A stretch of DNA of 64,000 bases from Morchella semilibera (GCA_009192285.1 WBVU01000003.1:186001-250000); one strand, 5' to 3'; positions 35,945 to 49,676 are shown, counted from the stretch's first letter. Made by a program: numbers and translations. The notes: generated by a model from the letters alone, not told the origin.

Positions 35945-38900
35945 GACATACTTACCAGTGTACCCGTGCTCATGGGGCAATACTAATTCATACATATCCG
36001 TATCATTCTCCTAGTTGATGGCACGGACTTAATTCCCAGGTACTCGGTACATTGCAACAAATAATTAAAAACAATACGTTTTTTCATCCCTGCCGTCTAC
36101 TCCTGTACCAACGAATTGCTCCTAGTCCAGCAAATAGTTTGATACTCCATATGCCTAAAGTTGATAAACCTCTTTGAATTAAATCAAAGTGCTCAAAAGC
36201 TAGAGTAACGGCTTTTGCACTTTTCTATGCAGGTTCACAAATGACTTTCACCCCTGAAGATATTGGTCTATCGGCTCCGCGAGCAGTTGCCTTTATCTCT
36301 CTCCATCTGTCAAGCTTCCAATAATAGCGGTCCATTTCAGAAGTTGACTAGATCGGGTGCAAATAAGTATGTAGGCGCTAATCTTGTGCATGTTTAATTC
36401 TTACACACCCACCCACCACCAGCACCACGTTGCGGCCGTCTGATAATATTTTGCCCGTGTTATCGAGAGAAAAACACTACCCGAGTAGGCACTCCGGGGG
36501 CGCCGACTCTTTTTCTTTTCTTTTTTTTCAAAGCCAACTTTTAGCTGGTATGGAATTTGATTCGCGATTGAACCTGAGCCCTCTCACATCGGCGAATAGA
36601 ATATCATTCTTTCCTGCAGTTAGAATTCCGATTGTGAGCTCCCCCGAAAACCGATCTCTCTTAGTTACCCACACCACATATACATACATGGTGTATGTAT
36701 AACCGCTCCCCTTTAGGACTATTACAAGGAAGGGGTGATTTTGGAAATGTGTAGAGATAACGTTTTCGACCCAGTACTGTGTCAGACCTAGAAGTGTGTC
36801 GTATGGCAATTGCAACGGCACCAAAACAGACAAAGCCTTCGAAAAACGAATTAAGACCCCACAACCACCATAATAGAGGGTGGTCAATCTGTAAACTAAT
36901 TAAGTGCTTGTATTTTGAAGTTCATTTATTAAAAACCTGGTACTAAATATCTTAAGAGGTGGTGGAGATAGCTTTGGTAACAGAAATCCCCATACAGATT
37001 TGTGTGGGGTTGACACTCTCCTAGGTCTGACACGGTACCCGGTCTAAAACGTTACTTGTATCAATATGTACCCACCTACTTACAACAGTCACCTATCTTA
37101 GTAGAGTAGTTGGGCCGTAAGTCTATATGTGATATCGACTCTGGAATAACTTCAAGTTTCGGTGACTAGGGAGATAATGTTGATAAAAGAGAGACAGGAC
37201 TCGAAGTGGGTGTCTGCAGACTTCCAGCTAGCACCTCTCGCGTAGGTATGCACGCGAGATGCTCGGTTTCCAGCCCATTTATCCCATCCCATATTTCAAT
37301 GAGCATCCCATGTAAGTTCTTACATGTAGCCAAGTAGAACGGAGTACTCTAGATGCCGTGAAATAGGATGGAAAAAAAAAACCCCACGTTGTCAAGAACC
37401 AGAGATGATCCGTTAGTACGTAAACTCCATAGGTCATTAGGAAAATGACCCCACTTAACCTTGAATAGACATCTGTGCCGCAGCAGTGCAGTCTGCTGCA
37501 GGGGCCATAATGCCAACTCCACCCACTCCTCAGGCGATCACTCGAATTCGTTCCTAACGTCATTCATTCTAATACCTTTAGGTACCGAGTCCGATAATCG
37601 TGGCACGCTATCAGATTTTGACAACAGATTCGACAACGGACTTCCCGATGGGTTGAATACCTACCCTGTCCTCGCCGGCATTAGCAAACTAGATTGATGT
37701 AAATAGACTACATGTATGTACCTACAGTCTATGCATCACTCTTTCTGTATCTCACCTGATTAGATACATCTCTTTTCTAATGTACTGCCAAGAGTAAAAG
37801 CCCCAAACTGTGTCGGCACTTAGGGTCCCGTCAAATATACAAGGGTAAGATACTGAGAGTAAGAAACACGGTTATACACCGGTTATAAACCCAGGTCCAG
37901 TTGAGAGGGAGTAAGAGACTGTGGCAGGGTTAGGGTTATTAAGCAACAACATAGGAAGAGAAGTCCGTCCCCCCCCAAAAAGGCATATACAAAAGACACA
38001 CCCGCATTTTCCTGCTTATGTCATCAGGAGTATCATGCAGTTGTAAACATCAGTTTCCAACAGCTTGAGTATTTTGCCCTGTTTTAAAGTGGTACATACC
38101 CCATCGAGTTTCAACTCGTAGTAGACACAACCTGTAATTAAGAGGGGATGTTGGGATGTGACAATTGCTTGTGATATGTGATGTAGATATTTTACCGCGA
38201 TCGACTTCAAGAGCTAAGACCAAGGAGCATAGCCGCCGGTGGGTAGTTACAGCACATGATCAGGTATTGTTAGGTTTGATGGCATGTTTAAGGCGCCCAT
38301 CTAGGGAGGGCTATTAATCAAAAAAACAACCCACAAGGATGTTCTTATATGTGAGGCCTTTGTATAAGTCCTCACTATCAGTATATATATGCCCTAGACT
38401 AGCTAGCGCTTTTGCTGAACGCAAATTACGCAATGCTTGCGGTACAAGCGCGGTATCTGGTTCAGAGGTACCAAGTGTTTCCTAATCCGCTTAATCATGC
38501 CTTAGGTAGGATTGTCTCTGATCTAGCGATCTAGCATGCCAGCGCCGCGTCAATCGCTGTTCGCGGATATCGAGTCGAGGCCAGAACGTCGTTTGATTGT
38601 ACCGTCTTGGGGGATCTGGGCCACGATTAGCGAGATCTCTCTCCCCCCTCCTCGTCAATTAAGACAGTATTGCTGCTTTAAAAGAAAGTTGATTCCAAAT
38701 TTGTATCAGGCGGGTGTCTCATCGGCTCTATGTATATGATGTATGACGCGAAAAGCCGTAGAGAGAAAAATGAAATGCCATTAGTTTAGGCGCTAGCACT
38801 TGATTGGTTGATTCTTTAAAAATGACACTTTCTCCCATCCCTTGCTCCATGCGCCCCGGGACCCTGGATTACTCAACTGTCGCTTCCGCTTATCGAAGAT

Positions 38901-39928
38901 CATTAGCTTCGAAGGATATACATATAAAGTGCATGAACATGGCGTGAGTTATCGGGTCATTCTGTACTACTACATACATGTAGGTCCGGTAGTATTCTCA
39001 CCTGGGTGAAAATAATCAGTAGGTGCATACTAAGTAATCTTCAATCGTCATACCATAGTGACTTCCTATATTATAAACGTCTCCACGACCCCCCTCCTCC
39101 CCCTGGAGATAGCGTGAGACTTAATCGTAGACGTCACTCTCCTAATGTTCGTCGCCGGCAATATTATTAGTGTGAGTATATACGTACATATCGGTTTAAT
39201 TTCTCATAGTAAAAGTAGTATGTATACGAGAATTATCCTACTTATTCCTCAAAGGGTTGAAGATCGCCATTTACTTACACCGGGGCAGCTTGATTGGTTT
39301 GTATATACGGGTTTCTCCTTAGGATATGTACGCCGATTTCCCCCGTACGTGGTGATGATCTAAGCTAAATGCCCGAAGCGCTCTTTTTCAACCGATAACG
39401 ACAGCTCAAACCGAAGCTCAGCTTTCATGCACCGCCCTCCCCCGTTCCAAAGAACCCCGAGAAAGTTGTGGGACAACAAGCCAAAAAAAAAAAAAAAAAA
39501 AAAAAAAAGAGGGAGAAGGGGGGGGGGGGGGGGGTGGGAGAGAGAGAGAGAGAGAGAAAGAACTACCAACAAGAAGACGAAACGGATCATCTATAACATA
39601 GCTCGAGGGAGCATTGTTTCCGAAACTAATCGCTATCACCTAGCTTCTTCCCTTACTAGAGCTTCTAGCCTTCAGTCCTTCCACCTCCCTATGAGAGTCT
39701 TCGCTAAAGAGATTTCTGAGTCCCAATAACTTACTCAAAGTCAAGGAAAAGCTTCCTTATACGGGGTTCTTCCGAAAGTCGTGTATGAGATAATTTAATA
39801 TGCGCATTGCTACATACTCATTCTGGTTTTTGTTTTGATGGCGCTTGGTGAATCTTCCCTCCTACCATAAACCCCCACAGCGAAGACTTATCCCTAGCTA
39901 GGTTCTTAGTTCCGGTTATTCCTAGGTA
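35945..39928. other. Intergenic, no gene seen
   Basis: TACATGTA occurs at 37321, 37709 and 38975, and a double TTAGGG-type motif near 37928. The open frame 38536-38739 has a plausible start but no supported continuation. An A26 run followed by a G17 tract lies at about 39483-39535. Confidence 0.45.
39483..39560. repeat. A26 / G-rich / (GA)n homopolymer block
   Basis: About 26 A residues run into GAGGGAGAAGG, then about 17 G residues and finally eight or so GA dinucleotides, all purine on one strand. Such purine blocks can adopt triplex or G-quadruplex structures and are prone to sequencing error. Confidence 0.85.
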
Positions 39929-40132
39929 TGGCGGATCTACTCATAGAGGGTGAGCGGGAGTACTCCACCCCCAAAAATGCTATTGGCTGATGGCCACTAA
40001 ACCCAAGTGATGGCAACCGAGAAAGGACCCGTAGTTCCTTAGATAGAATTAGTTTAATACTATTACAGGCCCCCAACTCCTCAGGGTGGATATGTACTAG
40101 CTCCCGCTCACCCTCTATGAGTAGATCCGCCA
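39929..40132. mobile_element. MITE (204 bp, TA-flanked)
   Basis: Perfect 32-bp inverted ends begin TGGCGGATCTACTCATAGAG and continue GGTGAGCGGGAG. TA lies at 39927-39928 and 40133-40134. The interior has no coding capacity. Perfect TIRs point to a recent insertion of a Tc1/mariner-superfamily derivative. Confidence 0.85.
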
Positions 40133-40134
40133 TA

Positions 40135-42137
40135 TATACGTTCTGAAATCTGTAGTACATTTATTCGACAAGATCTTTAGCTAGAGTTGGTTTAGCACTA
40201 GCACTCTAAAATGAGGGCTAGTTGCCACCATGCTCTTAAAGGTAGGGCGCATAGGCATAATAAAAGTGAGGTATGTCTAAGTCAATACCACATCTGGCAA
40301 CGAGGTGTTCAAAGCTTACGAGCTAGTGCTCCGCTTGAGGCCTTTAGGTGATTGAGTATTTCCGAGACATCTCTGTGCGTGGGTGATACACCTATGTGTA
40401 CCCCGTATTTTTGTCCCCCCCGCGAAGGCGTTGTGGTCTTCATAAGAGTTGGCCCTTTTTTGTTCGTCTGTGTAATTGATATCATGGGTTTGTGTTACAC
40501 CGTCGGCCAAACTCTCTTCAACAGCTTAAGATCGGACATGACAGGCTAAAGTATCCATCTGACCTCCTGAGACTGAGACCGAGCACCGGCTTTAACTTCA
40601 GCTTGCTCTTGCTCCAAGTTAGATGTATCATGTACAGCCGTGATAAATAATAATTGTTTGTTGGGAAATTAACAGGGGTTGAGGAAGAGCTGAGACGTAG
40701 ATACCAATATTCCCAGGCTTTGTTGAATTCTATTGGCCCAGGCATTTTTGTTAGTTGGATAATTCGGAATCTATTGATTATCAATTTACAATTATGTAGC
40801 CCCCCCCCCTGCCCCCCCGGGTTTGAGTGATATTTTGTGACTCGGGCCGCTGAAACTTTGCTTCCACCCATTAATCGTATTCCCAAATGCTCCCATTTTC
40901 GACAAAGCGGCTTTAATTTCCCAGCCGAATATGGCCACACTGCTCGGGTCTTTCCATGGATACCCGCGGGTAACCCGGTATTGGTCCGATCGTGTCTCAC
41001 AATGCCGTTTAAAGACGAGGGCAACTTTACACGAACAGTGTCTCGCAGTAACAAAGCAAATCCCAAGCGCCCGTTATTCTCACTTGATAGAGAGTTAATG
41101 GCCAGCTTCTATACCAACGTTGCCCCTGAATGTGACTCTAATATTATAACCAAGTATACATGTATATATATGTGTACCAATATATATGCATGTGACTGTA
41201 GCCCCTGATCCAGGTATTACATGTAGTTGTCGACGTCTAGGCCTCTAGCTACCCATTAAGCCCACGGCCTTTATTATCTGTTTTTGGTTTAATTATTGCC
41301 GCCAAAGCAATTGGTATTCTATGGTTCGGTTATCTTAGCTTATAATTCGAGGGATCGATGGCTAGCTTGGCCTACTAAAATTGTTTGGAAACATAAGTAC
41401 ATGTACTTATCTCCATGGATCTAGCGATAGTTGTGTTGCATATCATTCGATACATGTATGTATTTATGCCAAAAGTGTTGCTGGATGGGAACTAGAGTAG
41501 AGAGACCCCTGACTTTGGGGGCAAGAGGAACTCGAACCATGGAACAGCTATTTGACCCATGCATTATAGGCTGCTCAGTATTCTTTTGATATCCCAACGT
41601 TCCGCAACAACCCGCGGAAAATATAACGCGGCTTCCGTTGCCCGATATCGCAAAGCGGCCTTGGCCTTAACGTACTCTGTTTTGAGTCGGTCGGTCCCAT
41701 GGTTCCATGCAAGTGCTGGCTTATCATATCGGTTGTACTTGTGTCTGAATTGCCAATCTTGATCAATCATAGCCGTGGGGAATAGATTGTAGTAGTGTAC
41801 TTAGATGAGCTAGCTACACATGTGTGGGGGTAGTGAGTACATGTACGTGCGTAGCGGGTAGCACGTACCAGAAACAAGGTATGTACTCAGAGACGGCCCC
41901 GTCATAAGACATCACTCAGTCTGAAATAAGCACACGCCACAACAATACATTTCAATTAGTCCTCTTGTTTACTAAATACATACACCATATATTAGGTATG
42001 TCGTAGGTTCAACCGTGTAATACTATGCAGCAGATCATCTAGACGCCATCTTAAACTTCGCTTACGTTTCGATGTTTGGCATTAATACGTATATACGTAT
42101 ATACGAACACGAACACGCAGCTAGTACTTTTATCCTA
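40135..42137. other. Intergenic; weak open frames on the minus strand
   Basis: The frames 40518-41066 and 41564-41770 (both minus) are open. The second reads like a compact folded peptide with Lys/Arg/Ala-rich helices (DRLKTEYVKAKAALRYRATE), but is short and unrecognised. TACATGTA occurs five times between 41157 and 41845. Otherwise nothing was found. Confidence 0.4.
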
Positions 42138-42551
42138 TGGAGCGATAAATGTGTCAGTTTAAAAGTGATCCTACCACCGGTGATACCATGATACGATATA
42201 AGTGCTGGATTTCAGTCCTTGTGCCAGTATAAACACTAGATTCCAGCTTTTATAAGTAATTATGCTATGCTATACTACATTAGTAAATGTTCAATCAGTA
42301 ATGCAAAAATTTAAAAACCTATGAAAATTCCGCACCAGTGGTAAAATACCTAGCTACTACTGGTAGAGTACAATATTATATTAATACATATTGTTATTAC
42401 ATGTAAATAGCCCCTTTGGCCGAAAAGCCTGTATCTTTGTCATAAAATTAGAATTATAAGGTGTGAATGTTGGTGTTGTTTTCGCCGTTGGGGGGTAGAA
42501 TGGTTTGCTACCGTTGGTAAAATATGTACTCTTGGCACATTTACCGTTCAC
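42138..42551. mobile_element. MITE, family A copy 2 (414 bp, TA-flanked)
   Basis: The left end TGGAGCGATAAATGTGTCA is mirrored, with changes, at the right (reversed: GTGAACGGTAAATGTGCCA). TA flanks lie at 42136-42137 and 42552-42553. It shares with 5417-5730 a TTTCAGTCC segment, CCCCTTTGGCC and the CACCGGTGG/TGGTAAAATA motifs. It is about 100 bp longer and more diverged at its ends, so the two copies are of different age or subfamily. Confidence 0.75.
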
Positions 42552-42553
42552 TA

Positions 42554-45500
42554 TTTATCTTACTACGAAGCTTGGTGACTCGTACCTTACTAAATGCTAA
42601 TAGCGACATCTCTGAACAGCTACCCCTCCCCTACAATATCGATCCCTCACTCTTTCGAGCAACTACTTACGGGCTGGCATATTTGTTTCATGTCCTTCAC
42701 CAGTCGGAGGCCGGAAACGCATTGTATTCAATAATCTCTGTCTGCAGGATTAATTAGCCCTTGAACTAGACATGTTATCCCATAATACCATAAATATCAA
42801 TAGTATATACATTAGCGCCAGTTCCCATAAAAATATAAACCTATATTAAGCCATTAATATTTCTATTATAGGACTTTTTTTTTGATTTTTAATATTTTTT
42901 TTTCTATAGGCTCTTATTGACCTATGTTTCGATTAATCCTTATATTAGTAAATGATTTTAATACATAATAATAGCTTTATAAGAATTTATTTATTCGCTG
43001 AAAAACTCCGATACGTAGGTAGGCCAGTATTCACACTTATTCTGCATAGGTAAATTTCACAGATTAAATTTTTATTTACTTCCCGATTATATACTACAAG
43101 TCTTCGCTATTCACCTGCCTGCCTGCCTACCTACCTGTCTGCCTACCTGCCATTCCTGCCTGCCGTACCTACCTGCCATATCTGATTCGCTTGATTCGCT
43201 GCTTGATTCACTACCTAATTCACGGATTAGCTCATGTATGATTAGTAGAGGTAGAGAGCTGGGGGGGGGGTGTAGAAACGAAGGTGTGGAGATGGAGGTG
43301 TGGAAATGGTGTGGAGATGGAGGTGTAGAGATGGAGGTATGGAGGAAGAACGTGATATATCTCTAAGTCCTAGCCCTAACCCTGAATTGCTTACAGTTTT
43401 TGACAATTCTTTTCCTTCGCATATGATTCTCTTCCAAAAGACCCTTAATTATGCTGAATTGGGCACCAAACATCATCTTTTTCGCCCTTTTGGGTTCAAT
43501 TAATGGTCTTTTCAAAATTAAGGCTTTCTAAAACCATGCCGCAGTATTAGTGCTCAAAATAATACTTATAGAAATATCCGAACTGGCGCTAAAGTATTAG
43601 ATGTATCTACTATACAAGCTGGGTGTATGGAATAGAGTGATTTGGCCAATCCCTGTTCCCTGCCAAGAACCAGATATTTAGATTCAGATCGCTCTAATAT
43701 CTTCTCCTAATGTCTTGGATTATTGGTCATCAGATAGTTATACGTAAATAGTGTAGCTATTGGATGACTTCCCATAGAATATTTAGAACCTAGATTTTCT
43801 GGCAAGGCTCACGAACAACCAATCATATTACTACTTTCCAGGTTTCTGGGGTTTAGAAATCTGAACCGACCCCCCCCCCCCTCTGTTCAGGTTCAGGTTC
43901 TGGAATCTAAATTTCCACGGGAAGTCATCCATTGTAGATCACCCAACCAGTTTGCAGATAATTTTAGGGTCCGTTTTAGATTTCGGTTGTATTTGAAATG
44001 TAGCTTAGATAGCCTGATCATATGTTCTATGGAACTAGGATCTACTCAAGCTCTGGCCCTGGAGATTGTCGTTAATCAATAATGACCTACCAGTCTATAC
44101 TGACCTATTAAACCCGGACAAGGAAGATACCAACGAAGCCAGGGAAAAAACAAGATTATGTTAATGGAATGGGGTCCTATAAAAGAAAGAAGATAGTGGA
44201 AAAAAGGGGGAGTCCAGAAGGACCTGCTAGTCTACAGGGTGAGATCTGGCTAGATGAGACCCGAACCTAGAGAGAAAATATTAAACATGTTACTGATATA
44301 ATGAGAGCCCGAAAAGAACAAGTGAGACGATTCCACAAGAAGTAATGAGAGCTAAATTCATCGGAACTGCTCACGACTAAACCGCCTCTTCTCCGGATCA
44401 ACTAAGTAAACGGTTCCACCATAGTTATAACCAGTAACTGCTGCTTCTACAGCGCTCCGGAACATTGCCGCCTGCCGAGCAGTGGAACGGAGTTCAAGTG
44501 ATGATGGTAGTTTGCTGTCGTACTGGGATATTTGGGCCTTTACATTCTTCAATTTCCGATACCGTATATTAGTTTTTTGACCCTATAAAGCCCGTATAAA
44601 AACCAAGGATAGTTGATTTGCGCTCATCGGTTAAACCCCTACTACTGCTCTCGGCTATATTGCTGGGGTAGTATGATCAGATACATGTAGTTTTCTCTCT
44701 AATAGGGTTGCTGGGCGGGGGTTGTGTTGGGGGGTTCACGCTGAATCCAAGATTAATAGCTTTCCCCAGCTCTTTAAACCCCCGGCGCTCCAATATTGCA
44801 GTTATAGTACGAAACTACCTTAGTGAGGTTTGGTCAGGATAGCGCGCACAGTCTAGCTTGATGAATCCATCCCAATCCATCTGGTTGAGAAGACTTGTCA
44901 TAGTTGTTGGTTGTGCAAAAACCGTGGTTGGATCTGTTGAATCAGGTAGAGAAGTCTATAGCAATTAATGACTTAATTACTGTGTTAAATCTTAAAAACA
45001 TCAAAAGAAGAAAATTTATGATCAGGAACAACACTGTTGTAGGGTAGTGTATGGTTGTAGGGTGATGTGCACGTGTGATATGATGATGAACAATAAGCAT
45101 GAAGTATATAATCGATGCAAGTCATTAGCGTGTTTCCTAAGCGCATGTAGACACAGAGTTTGTTGGTCTCCTCCTCCCGGTCTGGCTTTCACTACATGTA
45201 TGAACGACACCTCCAAGGACTACAAGTACGTAGGTCATCATACCTAGTACCTTTGAAAAGTTACTCAAGGGGTTAAAATACATGGAACCAGACCATATTC
45301 TAGAGAAGAGATCTATTCGGCCGCTACAACTACTACTTAAAGGCGGAACTCATGACCAACGAACCCTAAATCTCAAAGTACCTGCCTGTTCTTCTCGCTA
45401 GCTTGACCACTTATAGTAGTTACGTACTAAACCGCATCCCCCCAACCACTACCACCCACCACCCATCACCCATCACCATGTACCACCCATCACCACCCAT

Positions 45501-47210
45501 CACAGGTATATATATAGATAGAATTTATGCCCTAGCCATGCAAAAGTTAAGTTGCAGTTGTCGGTCCTGAGGCTGCAAGTGTTGGCATTTGAATCATAAG
45601 AAATTACTCGGAGCTGAAAACTCTTTGGATCTTGGCTCAATTTTCTTAAAGGAGAGAGTAGGGTATTCCTCCAGAAATAAGTGCTCCTATAGCTTCCTAG
45701 ATTTATTAATCGCCGAAAATAATCTGTAATTACGTGCACATATTTTGAAATATGTATGAGAGAAAATAAGGATCACCATGCGCATATAAAGGTGACTACA
45801 TGTAGCTATATCAAGTACTTACATACTTATAATTACAGTACCTAAGTGCAAACTTCAACCAAGATATGGTAATTAAATTTGTCCCAAAATATGGCATATG
45901 CAATTGGGAGGCATTATATTCAGCTCTTTGAAAAATCATCTAGCATATAAATAGCATTTCGACACAGCGCTCTCGGGGCACAGATCTATAAAATAAAATA
46001 CCCCTTCCACATATATCCCTACACCAAATGCACCGAAACCTTTTGGAAAGCACGCTAATTATAAGATACGGTACAAAAAAAGGAGGGGGGTGGGGGGACC
46101 ACTACAGCACTCCCGCCAATCCAATATGCTAGTAATGCAGTGAGAATAAGTGTTGGTATACTACTCTTCCCTCAATACCGGCCTAATTTCAAATCCCGTA
46201 CTCCTAGCTCTTATGGCATAGTAATGATTTCACCCCATTTTTTAAATTTTTCAACACTGTACAGATTCTTCCCCCACAGTACATACATGTATATATATAG
46301 AAAAGCGGTCTAGCCTCCCAATAAACACGTGTATACGTATGCATGAGGGCCGACATGTATGTCCATGTTTATCAATACGCTACGTCACGACGGGCACAAA
46401 ATTTACAATCATACATGTACTTCATGTACATCTCTTATATGGTGCTCCGTATACATCCACACAGATACTCCTCATTGGACTACGGGGAGAAGAGTTGGGT
46501 GGGAGTCAACCTCATCGATTCGTTTTCCCTAGAGATATATCTACGCCTAGCAGCTGCAGGCCGTGTATATACATTGGCGATCCATCAATCTCCGACAGGC
46601 CCCGGCAACTATCCGTACACCACCCTTCTATGAACAATCTACGGAATGGAAACGGTACTTCGCTCAACCGCAGGGTTATGGTTGGTCATAGTCAGCTTCC
46701 ACCCTATACTGGGTAACCAATACACTTGAATCATCAAAGAAGACCAGTAGGTATATAGCCCAATCCATTCAGATCCGTCTGTACTGACGAAGTTACTAGT
46801 CATGAATGGTAGCCAGTCAATATCAACTATCGGACATTACCAAAGACTCAATTCTTCTATATCATATAAGGATTCAGGGGGGGGGGGGACTCATATCACT
46901 CAATTGGTGATGCCAGATTTCATTCTGCTTGGGTCATAAGAGTTGTTCGATATTTGAAGTTTTGATGATTGGTATTAGTATATTGAAACCTAATAACATA
47001 CACAGACTCTTACCTAAGTGATCACATATCGACAAGTACCCCAGGAAATCATATGAATGTGCATTGTGGAAATCGGGAAGATACAGCCAATTAAGTCTCT
47101 AAATAGTGTTTGCATCTGACGAATCGTGAGACTACTCCTCTTTACTCCTGCTATGCTATGAAGCTGATCCCCAGTTATCTTTAGTTACTCCCTGGCATAA
47201 ATATTAGTTC

Positions 47211-47246
<36 letters not shown>

Positions 47247-49440
47247 CAACGGCCCCGCGTAACCAAACATGCAGAGCTAGGGTATCAGTTAACTACTAGG
47301 TTTCCATGCCTGGACAACAAATCAAACAAGGAATCTCACTTGATATCCTACGATCCAAATTGAGTGATCTCTGTAGAAGCCTGTGACAAAAACTCTCTAG
47401 GTCAAAAAGGCAATGATTGCTAATCTTACACCCATTCTGTACCCTTAGCGGGGGTTTACTTACTTGGGCTATATGCCACAGAACTAACGGCGCTGGCCAC
47501 GGGTATTCACGGCTTCTAATCTATTCATGGTTAGATTTATTCCCTTATTTGAACTAGGATTTTAGGTCTAGACACCAGCTAATATTATTCTCTAGATAGA
47601 AGAAACAAAATTCTTTAGAAATGGTGAATTATTTGGATGGCCGGAGACGGACTCAATATAGAGCTAGGGGTAAACATATCCAGCTTTAAAACTCAGAGAC
47701 TGCTTGAGCATGCACGTGTGAGGTTTTTCCTTGAAAGCTAGAGATATGAAACGAAATTATGTCGAAGCTCTGGAGAGGAGATATACCCTCTCAATACAAA
47801 TATATTTAGGTCAAATGCATATCGAATTTACGCTTCATGTCAGCAACTAAGTAGAAAAGCTCACACAATATCTCATAGGTCAGAAACCATTCTTACGCCT
47901 ATAGTTTTGGTTATTTTATGACCTGACCTGCTAAAATTAAACTTCTAAGATCTATAGAGACTATCAAGACAACACTCGGACTGGAAAAAGGCTTTTATGG
48001 AATATGGTTGGGCGAGATTTTAAGGGCAAAACCTCTTTTAGTATACCCACAAAACCGAAAACCAACCTCCACGTTATACTAGTAGAGCCGAAACATGATC
48101 TCCAATATCCCAGCCAATCAACACCGTAAAGGCAGGGTTTCCGCAACCAGAAGATCTACACTTTTCTTTTATGCTGTTTCAGCGGCTCTAGCGAAGGGCT
48201 ATCATATTATGTAGCGAGGATTCAGGTACGTGTTCCCTTCGATTAGCTATATATGTCTCAGATACATCCGCAGTCTAAGTATTGATCCACATTCTAACTT
48301 ATTTTCTTACAGACAGACTAGAATAGTTTGCGTTTAAAAGGCTTTCGGCCAGGATAATGTTCTCAAATGTAGATATACGAAAAAATTAGACCGCCCGAAA
48401 TGTAGTGTTCTTTTGAGGATAAAAAAAGTGCTGCCTCCACCAGCATCCGTCCATTCCGCACATCCGAGCTTACCTGTCCATTCTCCAATACCCGCTGTAA
48501 GGCTTATACGGAGGTGAATATTTCCCCGCAAATCAACAGTATGTATTTGGGACTGATTCCAACTCCCAGCCAGGTTCAGCAGATCTTGTGGGGATCGGCA
48601 AGGGCCATCCCGGGATCATCAGTAGATCACAATTCTAAGCCAGTGGAGATCCGAGAGTGACGGCGGTGGTATCCTGCCCTTTCTTTTTTTTTTTTTTGAG
48701 ACCCCAAATTTCATTCCAGTCGTTAGGGTATATAGCTTAAATTATCCGGGAAACCTTGCGGAGAAGTTTAACGTTTATAATAATAAGCTAACGGCAACCT
48801 CGCCGGCGGGGCCGCACCGAGATGCAAATTTACGACGACTTCTGCCACTTTTCCTTATCGGCCCGGATTTCACCTAAACACACTATAGAGTCAACAGGTT
48901 TCGAAGACTTAGGTTCAACCTTAGAACTAGGTACGGCTACTGCACCGATCAACCGATCAATCGGCTGCATACCGGAAGTCGATTAGGAGCGAGTGACGGG
49001 CGATGTCGCGCTATGTACGGTCACATTGATGCTTCGGCCAAGATTTATTAATTAAGAGCTCGATCGGGAGCTTAGAAATAACTCTAATATCGCGGTCGAT
49101 AAAGCCTCATTTCCTATTCAGGCCCGGAAAGACACCCTACCGTACAATCCCTAGCTGAACATCGAATACATGTGTGTATGTAACTCTGCTATAGAAGTAC
49201 ATGCAATATATGTAGGTTTCACCGCCAAGAACTTGGTGTTTCACATTGTTGATGCCAGGGATGACGACATAGGACGTCCAGAATTAGACATCACTGCACA
49301 GACTTCTGAAATTATATTGCCCGGGGGAGATGCTTATGTACCTACATGTAAAGTATATTATCCCACATACTATTCATGCCCGGCATAACTGCGAACTTGG
49401 ATGTACCTGTGTGTACCTACGACCAATATATGCTGATGTA
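42554..49440. other. Gene desert with decayed fragments
   Basis: No intact gene. An AT-rich island lies at about 42780-43090. On the minus strand an open frame without an ATG covers about 44358-44670 and reads like a degraded protein domain (ESSSRGLTDERKSTILGF... to ...YLVDPEKRRFSREQF); its family was not recognised. Tetranucleotide CCTG/CCTA repeats (43107-43180), a GGAGATGGAGGT-type minisatellite (about 43285-43345), CCATCAC repeats (about 45440-45503) and an (AT)n run (47212-47242) punctuate it. TACATGTA occurs at 44682, 45193, 45797, 46284, 46412 and 49343. Confidence 0.45.
47212..47242. repeat. (AT)n microsatellite
   Basis: About 15 uninterrupted AT dinucleotides in non-coding DNA. Confidence 0.95.
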
Positions 49441-49674
49441 CAGCCGCGTCCGCAAAGTTTTGGCACCCCTAGTCTCGAAGCTCGTAAGTTCAAATCGTGG
49501 TATAAACAACCGGATAAGAACGACTACAAAGAGAAATCAATAGTTACATATTTCTATACTACTGTCTATCACAATACTTTGTGATGTTACCTTTCGAGGA
49601 ATGGGATTGAAATATTTTGTTTGTTGTAATTGCGGATGTTTTTATAGGGTGCCAAAACTTTGCGGACGCGGCTG
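49441..49674. mobile_element. Tc1-like MITE with perfect 28-bp TIRs (234 bp)
   Basis: The ends are CAGCCGCGTCCGCAAAGTTT followed by TGGCACCC, perfectly inverted at 49647-49674. TA lies on both sides (49439-49440, 49675-49676). The CAGCCGCGTCC... terminus closely matches the style of fungal Tc1-family elements. It is too short to encode a transposase. Perfect TIRs suggest recent movement by an element elsewhere in the genome. Confidence 0.9.
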
Positions 49675-49676
49675 TA

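Noticed and set aside
46895-46965. Possible fossil of a Copia-type polymerase/RNase H region (WVIRVVRYLKF)
   Set aside because: Too short and isolated; no ends, partner domains or long repeats were found.
48890-48935. Fragment resembling the 3' half of the tRNA-like elements (GAAGACTTAGGTTCAACC)
   Set aside because: The similarity covers under 25 bp and no stems could be paired.
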